A stretch of DNA of 7,249 nt. Origin: Deltaproteobacteria bacterium. GTDB taxonomy: Bacteria > Desulfobacterota > DSM-4660 > Desulfatiglandales > HGW-15. Positions 1 through 5,640 of this stretch are shown here, piece by piece. The translations under genes and the position numbers were made by a program. The DNA lies in assembly GCA_021737245.1 (NCBI GenBank), contig JAIPEI010000180.1:1-7249 (forward strand), given 5' to 3'. Each line of letters begins with the position of its first letter. Position 1 is the stretch's first letter. The notes beneath the pieces are model-generated. The model did not search any database. It had not been told where the DNA came from and saw nothing but the letters and a program-made list of their open reading frames with translations.

Positions 1-1
1 G

Positions 2-256
2 CTGATTCACCCGCTCCGGAGCGAGGCCCCGGTCTTGTTCGGCTCCCTCGGCACGGTGGCCCTGACCCTCAGCGTAGGGGACCTGGACCGGATGCACCGA
101 AGACTGTCGGAAGAGGGGTGGATCCCTTTGAGCCCCTGCCTGGACCTGAAACCTCCTGGAGGCAAGCCGGTCCGGGCCTTCTGCGTACCCGTGGAGCCGG
201 GCGTCCTTCTCGAGCTGATCGAGGAGGAACGCGGCGGACCGTCTTCTCCTTGCTGA
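2..256 (+). CDS. VOC/glyoxalase-fold protein, C-terminal part (5' end outside window)
   Basis: The frame is open from the window edge to a TGA at 254-256, giving 84 residues, so the true start lies upstream. The segment reads like the second beta-alpha-beta-beta-beta module of the vicinal oxygen chelate (glyoxalase/bleomycin resistance/dioxygenase) fold. A VALTLSVGDLDRMHRRLSEEG strand-helix is followed by a glycine/proline turn (PPGGKP), a strand (VRAFCVPVEPG) and the closing LLELIEEE strand, whose Glu is the usual metal ligand position. The residue where many family members have the first metal-binding His of this module (G-H-I-A-L-x-V) is Thr here, so metal binding and enzymatic activity are uncertain. 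The substrate cannot be predicted. It lies on the opposite strand from the ATPase operon. The family assignment is fairly sure; the function is not. Confidence 0.65.
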   Translation: MIHPLRSEAPVLFGSLGTVALTLSVGDLDRMHRRLSEEGWIPLSPCLDLKPPGGKPVRAFCVPVEPGVLLELIEEERGGPSSPC

Positions 257-295
257 TCCTTCCTGGTCCATCCTGCCGATCCGCCGCGTGTGACG

Positions 296-309
296 TGTAC
301 ACCGGTACA
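296..309. repeat. Short inverted repeat TGTAC-N4-GTACA
   Basis: Five-base perfect arms (296-300 and 305-309) flank a 4-base spacer. The repeat lies in the 190-base non-coding stretch between the VOC gene and the small gene at 447. It could be an operator half-site pair for the downstream genes, but such short palindromes arise by chance and no convincing -10/-35 promoter was seen beside it. Three tandem GGAAC units at 385-399 are the only other structure noticed in this stretch. Confidence 0.2.
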
Positions 310-430
310 TCCCCGAATACAGGCCCGACCCCATTTCCATTCCTGCGATCCCCGTGTAAGTAGACAGAAGGGATAGGTCTTCTCGGAACGGAACGGAACC
401 AAGTCCCGGGAGGAGCGCGAGAACCAAGGG

Positions 431-440
431 AAAAGGAGGT
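431..440 (+). promoter_or_regulatory. Ribosome binding site of the gene at 447
   Basis: AAAAGGAGGT is nearly the full complement of the 16S rRNA 3' end and sits 6 bases before a GTG. It fixes the GTG at 447 as the start of the small charged ORF, and it is the main reason to accept that ORF as a gene. Confidence 0.75.
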
Positions 441-446
441 CCTGAC

Positions 447-635
447 GTGACGGACTCAAAAAAGGAAAAGAAAACCAAGGAAACGAAGATCAAAAAGACA
501 GAGGAGGATCCGCTTCCCGTGTGCACCACGGCTGCGGATGCGGAGCATCTTCGGGGTGAGGATGAGGACGAGCCCTGCGACGACGCCCGGGCTGTGGAGT
601 TCGAAACGGAGGCTGAAGAGAAGAATGAGGAGTGA
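447..635 (+). CDS. Small charge-segregated protein of unknown function (62 aa)
   Basis: A GTG start follows a near-consensus ribosome binding site (431-440), and the frame ends in TGA at 633-635. I do not recognise the product. The N-terminal third is rich in Lys (residues about 5-17, alternating Lys, Thr and Glu). The remainder is strongly acidic, with runs of Glu and Asp around residues 38-46 and at the C-terminus. It has two cysteines (in PVCTT and EPCDD), no signal peptide and no membrane segment, and is probably disordered. It is followed after 30 bases by the next plus-strand gene, which has the same kind of ribosome binding site and also a GTG start, so the two probably form a small operon. 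Purine-rich coding could by itself produce such a composition. The strong ribosome binding site and the matched spacing argue that it is translated. Confidence 0.55.
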   Translation: MTDSKKEKKTKETKIKKTEEDPLPVCTTAADAEHLRGEDEDEPCDDARAVEFETEAEEKNEE

Positions 636-652
636 AGGGATCAAGGCTCCTG

Positions 653-660
653 AAAGGAGG
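653..660 (+). promoter_or_regulatory. Ribosome binding site of the gene at 666
   Basis: AAAGGAGG lies 5 bases before the GTG at 666. It decides this start over the in-frame ATG at 705, which has no comparable site upstream. Confidence 0.75.
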
Positions 661-665
661 TACCG

Positions 666-1088
666 GTGAGAGACAAGGAAAACATCCACGTCAAGGTTCA
701 GGAAATGGTCGACTGCTACGCCACCACCGACCCGCTCAGGGAGATGTCGGGGATCTCGAGCGAGAAAGATCCCGATGAGGCCGCACAAAAATGGCTGGCC
801 CTGGCCACCCTTCACGGCATCAACAACAATGCGAAGAAGATCTCCATCCTGCAGAGCCCGGAAGGGGAGGTGACGGTTCGGGCGGAGTACCGGGAGAAGG
901 AGCTCCCCTCGCCGGGTCCGGCGGTCGGGGCGAGCATCCTGAAGGCGGTTCGGGCCATGACCCACATCGAGGAGGACAAGGGGAAAATGCCCCTGATCAT
1001 GGGCGTGCGCCAGGACAGCGTGGAGATCGAGGTCAAGCTGAAGAAAAAGGATTCCGGCGAGCTGGCGAGCCTGAGGTTTCCGGACTGA
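666..1088 (+). CDS. Hypothetical soluble protein (140 aa)
   Basis: A GTG start is supported by the ribosome binding site at 653-660, and the frame ends in TGA at 1086-1088. I do not recognise the family. The protein is soluble and alpha/beta in appearance. An N-terminal region (residues about 8-55, including VKVQEMVDCYATTDPLREM and AAQKWLALATLHGINNNAK) looks helical. It is followed by a part with strand-like alternation (KKISILQSPEGEVTVRAEY; VEIEVKLKKKD). A helix between them (about 88-100, ASILKAVRAMTHIEE) has a regular hydrophobic face. There is no signal peptide or membrane segment, and one Cys at residue 17. It lies 30 bases after the small charged gene, probably in the same transcript, and converges on pfkB. 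The normal amino-acid composition and the clean convergent end support a real gene. Confidence 0.7.
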   Translation: MRDKENIHVKVQEMVDCYATTDPLREMSGISSEKDPDEAAQKWLALATLHGINNNAKKISILQSPEGEVTVRAEYREKELPSPGPAVGASILKAVRAMTHIEEDKGKMPLIMGVRQDSVEIEVKLKKKDSGELASLRFPD

Positions 1089-1104
1089 GCGGGACGGCCG
1101 GCGA

Positions 1105-1140
1105 CCGGAAGCGGAGGCCGCTTCCGGGGGTATTACCCCC
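1105..1140. terminator. Two overlapping GC-rich hairpins between convergent genes, possible bidirectional terminator
   Basis: A perfect 9-bp stem, CCGGAAGCG (1105-1113) and CGCTTCCGG (1119-1127) with a 5-base loop, lies between the convergent stops at 1088 and 1133. A second perfect inverted repeat, GGGGGTA-T-TACCCCC (1126-1140), shares two bases with it and contains the pfkB stop codon. Neither is followed by a T tract on either strand, so this is not a textbook intrinsic terminator. A role in ending both transcripts or protecting their 3' ends is inferred from position. Confidence 0.45.
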
Positions 1141-2077
1141 CGGAACGCTCAGCGGACATGGAGGCGAACAGCCGCTCCGCATCTTCCCTGCGGCACAGCT
1201 CGGTCCCCGGGGTCATGACAGCCGCGGCGCCGCCGGCCACCCCGAATCGGGCGGCGTCCTCCAGGGTCATTCCCCGGTCCAGCGCCAGGACGAGGCCTGC
1301 CACCATGCTGTCTCCGGCGCCCACCTTGCTCTTGATGGGGACAGTCGGGGCGCGGAGGGTCAGCTGTCCATCCTTCCAGGTCAGGAGCGCGCCGGCCGCA
1401 CCCAGGGAGACCACCACCACCTCGCTTTTTTCTTCTTCGACGAGCTTCCGGGAGAACGCCTGGATCTCGGTGTCGCTTTCGAGCTCCTTCCCGGCCATGT
1501 CGCTCAGCTCCCGCAGGTTGGGCTTGATGAGAAAGGGGTAGGTATCCAGGGCCTTTCGGAGCGGAGCCCCGGAGGTGTCCAGCACCAGCCGGAAACGCTT
1601 TTCCCGGCAGGACCGGGCCAGTAGCGCATAGAAATCCTCGGGTACGCCCGGGGGCAGCCCGCCGCTGGCCACGATGAGCCCGGCGGCCTTGCACAGCCCG
1701 TGGAACCGGTCGAGGCACTGGTTCCACTCCTCATCGAGAAGGCGGGGGCCGGGCAGGCTGAACCGGTACTGCTGCCCGGTTTCGGATTCGAACGCGATGA
1801 AGCTCTCCCGGGTCCACCCCTGGATGGACACCACCTCCCGGTTTACGCCTTCCCGGTCCAGAAGATCCTGGAGCAGTTGTCCGTGGGCCCCGCCGGCGGG
1901 AAGGAGTGCAAGGGACTCGCCTCCCAGTTTTTTCACGGCGCGGGAGACATTGACCCCGCCGCCTCCGGGCTCGTACCTCGAGGAATCGCAGCGGAGCTTC
2001 CGCTCGGCCACCACCCGGTCGACGGTGGCGTTGATGTCGATGCAGGGGTTCATGGTGAGTGTGACGATGCTTTTCAA
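1133..2077 (-). CDS. pfkB: 6-phosphofructokinase, Pfk-2 (PfkB) type
   Basis: This enzyme would phosphorylate fructose 6-phosphate to fructose 1,6-bisphosphate with ATP in glycolysis, in the cytoplasm. At 314 residues it is close to the 309 of E. coli Pfk-2, and the N-terminal numbering matches: Asp14 (NPCID), Lys27 and Arg29 (KLRC), the four-glycine GGGGVNV loop at 38-44 and Arg90 (GWTR). QYRF (103-106), LPPGV (141-145), KPN..ELS (185-192), VVVSLG (221-226) and the PfkB signature GAGDS with catalytic Asp256 (253-257) follow. The four-glycine loop, in place of GGKG, favours Pfk-2 over 1-phosphofructokinase or tagatose-6-phosphate kinase. The start is TTG, set by an AGGAGGT site. The first ATG (codon 9) would remove the first beta strand. 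The gene lies 41 bases after atpG on the same strand with no terminator seen between them, so co-transcription is likely. Other sugar-phosphate substrates cannot be excluded. Confidence 0.9.
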   Translation of the reverse strand: MKSIVTLTMNPCIDINATVDRVVAERKLRCDSSRYEPGGGGVNVSRAVKKLGGESLALLPAGGAHGQLLQDLLDREGVNREVVSIQGWTRESFIAFESETGQQYRFSLPGPRLLDEEWNQCLDRFHGLCKAAGLIVASGGLPPGVPEDFYALLARSCREKRFRLVLDTSGAPLRKALDTYPFLIKPNLRELSDMAGKELESDTEIQAFSRKLVEEEKSEVVVVSLGAAGALLTWKDGQLTLRAPTVPIKSKVGAGDSMVAGLVLALDRGMTLEDAARFGVAGGAAAVMTPGTELCRREDAERLFASMSAERSGG

Positions 2078-2081
2078 GTCG

Positions 2082-2088
2082 ACCTCCT
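2082..2088 (-). promoter_or_regulatory. Ribosome binding site deciding the TTG start of pfkB
   Basis: AGGAGGT on the minus strand ends 4 bases before the TTG at 2077-2075. No similar site precedes the later ATG at 2053, so the TTG is preferred. Confidence 0.7.
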
Positions 2089-2118
2089 GTCACGGTGCAG
2101 GGCCGGCACGATCCCGGT

Positions 2119-3006
2119 TCAGGGCCCCTCGCTGAGCGCCTCGAAGCCGGAGACAATGTCCAGGAGCTCCTCGGTGATGGACATCTGGCGCTGCTGATGG
2201 AATCGGTTCCGGAGCTCCGCCAGCCTCTCCTCGATGTTCTTTTCGGCCCCTTGCATGGATGCCAGCCGGCTGGCGTTTTCGCTGGCCAGGGACTGGGCGA
2301 AGGCCCGGAACAGCGCCACGAAGAGGTACTCCCGGACCAGCCCGGAGAAGAGCGCCTGCGGGTCGCCGCGGAACAGGGGCAGGGCGCGCCTGGGCCAGGG
2401 TGTCTTTCGGAGCCGCTCCAGCCATGCATGGTCCAGCGGCAGCAGCTCCACGGTGCGGGGGCGGTAGGACGCGCCGGAGAGGGGCTCGCTGTGGAAGAGG
2501 AGAACCCGGTCCACCCCCCGCTCCTCCTGCCAGGCGGTGACCTGCAAGAGGAGGTCCCGAACCTTGGGCGCGATTCCCTGGACCCCGCCGGGCACGGCCA
2601 TGCTCTCCTCCACGGGCTGGCCGCGTTCCTCCATCCGGGCCCGGACCCGCTCCCCCACGGCGAGGACGACCCGTTCCCCGGGCCCGGCCTCGAGCCCTTC
2701 CAGGTGCGCCATGGCATGGCCGACCACCTGGTCGTTGAGCTGGCCGCACATCCCCTGGTCCGAACCGAACACCACGCTGCCCGGCACCCGGCCCGTCCCC
2801 GCGCGGGTGATCACCTGCCCGGCGCCGCCGCCCTGGAACACCGCTCGAAGCCCCATTTCCACGGTGTGGTGGTACTCCTCGAGGGACTCCGCCGCCCGTT
2901 CGAACTGACGGATCTTCACCGCGGCCAGGGTCTTCATGGTCTTGACCACGGACTGAAGGTCCTCGGTGCTCTCGATTCTCCGCTTGAGGCTCTCAACCGT
3001 CTCCAT
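2119..3006 (-). CDS. atpG: N-ATPase F1 gamma subunit (central stalk)
   Basis: Gamma is the asymmetric central shaft that links the alpha/beta head to the c ring. The 295-residue protein shows the family's two long terminal helices. The N-terminal one (LKRRIESTEDLQSVVKTMKTLAAVKI, residues 7-32) matches the usual RI.S...T.KITKAM..VA..K pattern. The C-terminal one (about 242-291) has SENASRLASM, then RQMSITEELLDIVSGFEAL, matching the canonical RQA.IT.EI.EIV.G motif. The central Rossmann-like domain carries SDQGMCGQLN (82-91), the equivalent of SDRGLCGGLN. The ATG start at 3006 lies inside the end of atpA (14-base overlap), with a purine-rich but weak ribosome binding site, so translation is probably coupled. 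As expected for N-ATPase operons, atpG closes the ATPase genes and no atpD or atpC follows. Confidence 0.93.
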   Translation of the reverse strand: METVESLKRRIESTEDLQSVVKTMKTLAAVKIRQFERAAESLEEYHHTVEMGLRAVFQGGGAGQVITRAGTGRVPGSVVFGSDQGMCGQLNDQVVGHAMAHLEGLEAGPGERVVLAVGERVRARMEERGQPVEESMAVPGGVQGIAPKVRDLLLQVTAWQEERGVDRVLLFHSEPLSGASYRPRTVELLPLDHAWLERLRKTPWPRRALPLFRGDPQALFSGLVREYLFVALFRAFAQSLASENASRLASMQGAEKNIEERLAELRNRFHQQRQMSITEELLDIVSGFEALSEGP

Positions 3007-4543
3007 GGTCCGCCTCTTCCTCGGTGCCCACGGCCTTCCTTGCGGTCCGGGCCAGGGAGGCCAAGTCCTCGTCCTTCAGCTGCTCCCCTCCGGCCATGCG
3101 CTCGCAAAGGTCTCCCAGCTGCCCGGTGACAGTCTTCCGAACGCGGCGTTCCGCGTCCGCCACGTCGTCCTCGGAGAGCCCATCGAACACCCCCTCCTTC
3201 ACCGCCACCAGGGCCGCGATCTGCTCGGCCACCGGCAGGGGGGCGTACTGCGGCTGCTTGAGGGTCTCACGGACCCGGCGCCCGCGCTTGAGGGTCTGGC
3301 GGGTGTCCTCGTCCAGCTGGGTGCCGAACCGGGCAAAGGCCTCCAGCTCCTCGAACTGGGAGTAGGCGAGCCTCAGCTCGCCCGCCACGGCGCGGTAGGC
3401 CTTCAGCTGGGTCTTTCCGCCCACCCGGGAGACGGACCTTCCCACGTCCACCGCAGGAAGCACGCCCTTGCGGAACAGGTCGGGGGAAAGATAGATCTGG
3501 CCGTCCGTGATGGAGATCAGGTTGGTGGGGATGTAGGCGGAGATGTTCTGGGCCTCGGTCTCCACAATGGGGAGGGCCGTGAGGGAGCCGCCCCCGCCTT
3601 CCTCGCGCAGATGGGTGAACCGCTCCAGGAGCCGGGAGTGGATGTAGAAGATGTCGCCGGGAAAGGCTTCACGGCCGGGAGGGCGGCGGAGCAGGAGGGA
3701 GAGCTCCCGGTAGGCCCGGGCGTGCCGGGTGAGATCGTCCAGCACCACGAGGGCGTCAAGGCCCTTTTCCATGAAGTACTCACCCAGCGAGGCCGCCGCA
3801 TAGGGGGTGAGGAACTGGAGACCGGGCGGGTCCTCTTCCGTGGCCATGAGCACGACGCTGTACTCCAGGGCCCCGTTTTTTCGAAGATCGTCCATGACCT
3901 TGGCCACGGCCGACGCCCGCTTTCCCACGGCGCAGTATATGCAGATCACGCCCGTGTCCTTCTGGTTGAGGATGGTGTCCACGGCGATGGCGGTCTTTCC
4001 GGTCTGCCGGTCCCCTACGATGAGCTCCCGCTGTCCCCGCCCGATGGGGATGAGAGCGTCCACCACCTTGAGGCCCGTCTGGAGCGGGACCGTGACGGGC
4101 AACCGGTCCATGATGGCCGGGGCGGGCCGTTCCAGGGGCAGGGTCCGGTCGACCCTGAGAGGCCCGCGACCGTCCTGGGGCCTCCCCTGGGCGTCCACCA
4201 CGCGTCCCAGGATCTCCTCTCCCACCGGGATCTCCGGGACGCGGTGGGTCCGGCGCACCTCGTCCCCCGCCTCGAGGTCGCCGCTCTCGTCCAGGAGCAC
4301 TACCCCGATCTCGGTCTCGCTCACGTTGAAGGCCAGGCCCAGCCGGTCGCCGGGAAAGCGGAGGAGCTCGAGGGATCGAATCCCCCGGAGACCGGTGACG
4401 CGGACAACCCCGGGACCCACGTAGACGACGGTCCCCACCTCCCGGCTCCTCGGCCGGGGATCGTGGTCCTGAAGGGTCTTGTCCATGACCCGGAAGGTGT
4501 CTTCCAGCAGACCCTGAAGGGGTGACAACGGTTGTTGGCTCAT
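2993..4543 (-). CDS. atpA: N-ATPase F1 alpha subunit
   Basis: Alpha is the non-catalytic nucleotide-binding subunit that alternates with beta in the F1 hexamer. At 516 residues it has the full family length. The N-terminal beta-barrel domain spans about 35-100, and the P-loop GDRQTGKT is at 177-184. A Walker B-type strand ends in LDDLTRH (residues 268-274), and the alpha/beta signature PAVDVGRSVS is at 363-372. The following Arg373 corresponds to the arginine finger (E. coli alpha Arg376) that reaches into the catalytic site of beta. The C-terminal helical domain follows. A glycine-rich EEGGGGSLTALPI segment (314-326) matches the usual K.GAGSLTALPI position. The start overlaps the atpF stop by 4 bases (ATGA), which implies translational coupling. 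Its position directly after atpF, with no atpH between them, is the N-type arrangement. Confidence 0.96.
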   Translation of the reverse strand: MSQQPLSPLQGLLEDTFRVMDKTLQDHDPRPRSREVGTVVYVGPGVVRVTGLRGIRSLELLRFPGDRLGLAFNVSETEIGVVLLDESGDLEAGDEVRRTHRVPEIPVGEEILGRVVDAQGRPQDGRGPLRVDRTLPLERPAPAIMDRLPVTVPLQTGLKVVDALIPIGRGQRELIVGDRQTGKTAIAVDTILNQKDTGVICIYCAVGKRASAVAKVMDDLRKNGALEYSVVLMATEEDPPGLQFLTPYAAASLGEYFMEKGLDALVVLDDLTRHARAYRELSLLLRRPPGREAFPGDIFYIHSRLLERFTHLREEGGGGSLTALPIVETEAQNISAYIPTNLISITDGQIYLSPDLFRKGVLPAVDVGRSVSRVGGKTQLKAYRAVAGELRLAYSQFEELEAFARFGTQLDEDTRQTLKRGRRVRETLKQPQYAPLPVAEQIAALVAVKEGVFDGLSEDDVADAERRVRKTVTGQLGDLCERMAGGEQLKDEDLASLARTARKAVGTEEEADHGDG

Positions 4544-5358
4544 GTCATCTCCTGATTCTCCTGCTTCTCCTCCTGCATTGTCCCCTCCTCGTCCTTCTCG
4601 GCTTCCGCCTCGATCACCCGCTTGGCCTCCTGCTCGAGGTCGTCCAGGTAGTCCTCGAACCCCCAGGCCAGCTTTCGCCCCTTCATGCGCAGCTCGACCC
4701 CGGGCGCCCCGTCCTCGTCGGTCTCGTATTTCACCTCGATATCGTCGCCCAGATGCTCGTGGATCTCGCGGGTCGCCTTCTGCTTGAGGCCGGCGGGCAT
4801 CTCAAAGGTGCTTCGCACCGTGATCCGGTTCTCGTCGGTGCGGGCCGCCTCGGCCATGTCGTCCCGCTCCCCCCGGTCCAGCCCGGCCAGATGCTCGAGG
4901 AGGACCTGCACCATCTGCTCTTCCACCTCGGCGTCGGCCAGGTCCTTGAGCGCCTTTCGGCAGACGGCGTAGACCTCCCTTCCCGCCATCCGCCTCAGCT
5001 CCCGGGTGAAGGCGGACTTCTCCCGGTCCAGCGACTCCTGCCAGCTCCGGCGCATGGACTGCACCTGCTCCCGGGCTTCGCGCACCAGCCGCTTCTTTTC
5101 CTTCCCGGCCTCGTCCCTGGCCTCGGCGAGGATGTCGTCGCGCTGCTTCTCCAGCTCCGCCCGCTCCCTGCGGAGGGACTCCGTCTCCTGCTCCGCCTCT
5201 TTTTCTTTGCTCCGCGCTTCGTCCAGGCGATTCTGAATTCTCTCCTCCCGTTTGTCCATGGCGTGCAGTATCCGGTCGTAGAGAAAGTGCTTCAGCAGGA
5301 AGACCAGGATCAGGAAGTTGACGATCTGTGCGGCGACGGTGAACCAGTCGATGAGCAC
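4540..5358 (-). CDS. atpF: N-ATPase Fo b subunit with C-terminal delta-like region
   Basis: This is the peripheral stator subunit. The 272-residue protein is far longer than a normal b subunit (about 156 in E. coli). One membrane helix (residues about 5-26, WFTVAAQIVNFLILVFLLKHFL) carries the typical b pattern. A long charged coiled coil follows (about 33-125). Residues about 178-245 resemble the C-terminal domain of the delta subunit/OSCP: ITVRST, then L-rich helix, IEVKYETDEDGAPGVELRM, G and YLDDLEQE match the spacing of V.V.SA, L.V, GV.IR and L..L in delta. The last 25 residues are Glu-rich. No separate atpH exists in the operon, so this region probably supplies delta's contact with the top of F1; that is inference from alignment by eye. 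The start is GTG. The gene begins 3 bases after atpE and overlaps atpA by 4. Confidence 0.92.
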   Translation of the reverse strand: MLIDWFTVAAQIVNFLILVFLLKHFLYDRILHAMDKREERIQNRLDEARSKEKEAEQETESLRRERAELEKQRDDILAEARDEAGKEKKRLVREAREQVQSMRRSWQESLDREKSAFTRELRRMAGREVYAVCRKALKDLADAEVEEQMVQVLLEHLAGLDRGERDDMAEAARTDENRITVRSTFEMPAGLKQKATREIHEHLGDDIEVKYETDEDGAPGVELRMKGRKLAWGFEDYLDDLEQEAKRVIEAEAEKDEEGTMQEEKQENQEMT

Positions 5359-5361
5359 GGT

Positions 5362-5640
5362 CTATCCTCCCGCGTTGGCGACCACGTAGTCCCAGAAGGG
5401 GTTGGCGAAAATGATGATCATGGACACCACAAAGGCGTAGATGGCCGTGGACTCGATCATGGCCAGCCCCACGAAGAGCGTCCGGGTGATGCTGTTCATC
5501 TCGTCCGGCTGCTGCGCGATGGAGCTGAGGGCCTGGGCCACGGCCCTGCCCTCTCCGATGGCCGGGCCGATGGCGCCGATGCCGATGGTGAGGCCTGCGG
5601 AAAGGACCGAGGCCATGCCGATCAGTGAGATTCCTTCCAT
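5362..5640 (-). CDS. atpE: N-ATPase Fo c subunit (rotor ring)
   Basis: The 92-residue hairpin protein forms the membrane rotor ring. Helix 1 (about 5-38) has small-residue packing (SAGLTIGIGAIGPAIG). The polar loop is AQQPDE (42-47), the family's RQP loop with Gln replacing Arg. Helix 2 (about 52-80) carries the ion-binding carboxylate Glu63 in IESTAIY. The Na+-type ligand set seen in Ilyobacter tartaricus c (Gln32, Glu65, Ser66, Thr67, Tyr70) maps to Glu30, Glu63, Ser64, Thr65 and Tyr68, giving two glutamates in one site, as described for N-type c subunits. The Burkholderia pseudomallei N-type ring has been reported as a proton-coupled c17 ring, so ion specificity cannot be settled from the motif. 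The start at 5640 has an AAAGGAG site 10 bases upstream (5651-5657) and lies inside the end of atpB (19-base overlap). Confidence 0.95.
   Translation of the reverse strand: MEGISLIGMASVLSAGLTIGIGAIGPAIGEGRAVAQALSSIAQQPDEMNSITRTLFVGLAMIESTAIYAFVVSMIIIFANPFWDYVVANAGG
5365..5371 (-). promoter_or_regulatory. Ribosome binding site for the GTG start of atpF
   Basis: GGGAGGA on the minus strand lies inside the last codons of atpE, 6 bases before the GTG at 5358-5356. It supports the GTG as start and suggests that atpF translation is coupled to termination on atpE. Confidence 0.65.

Noticed and set aside
257..446. Sigma-70 promoter for the small plus-strand genes (for example TAGACA at 361)
   Set aside because: The TAGACA hexamer resembles a -35 element, but no acceptable -10 lies about 17 bases downstream. 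Nothing else in the stretch is convincing.
7..459. 150-codon minus-strand frame over the VOC gene and the non-coding gap
   Set aside because: It is Arg/Ser/Pro-rich with no recognisable motif, and it is antisense to a frame with a clear VOC pattern.
791..1624. 277-codon plus-strand frame running from the hypothetical gene into pfkB
   Set aside because: It overlaps two better-supported genes in other frames, has Gly/His/Arg-rich shadow composition and crosses the hairpin region between them.
2078..2118. Terminator or promoter between atpG and pfkB
   Set aside because: Only a 4-bp GTGC/GCAC stem is present, with no T tract and no credible -10/-35 pair, so the two genes are left as probably co-transcribed.
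2966..4525. Long open frame (519 codons) on the plus strand opposite atpA
   Set aside because: It is antisense to a fully conserved alpha subunit. Its composition (rich in Gly, His, Leu, Val and Arg) is what reverse-complement GC-rich coding sequence gives, and no ribosome binding site or known motif was seen.
4522..5628. Open frame (368 codons) on the plus strand opposite atpF and atpE
   Set aside because: It is a reverse-strand shadow of two convincing subunit genes, with repetitive Leu/His-rich composition and no recognisable domain.
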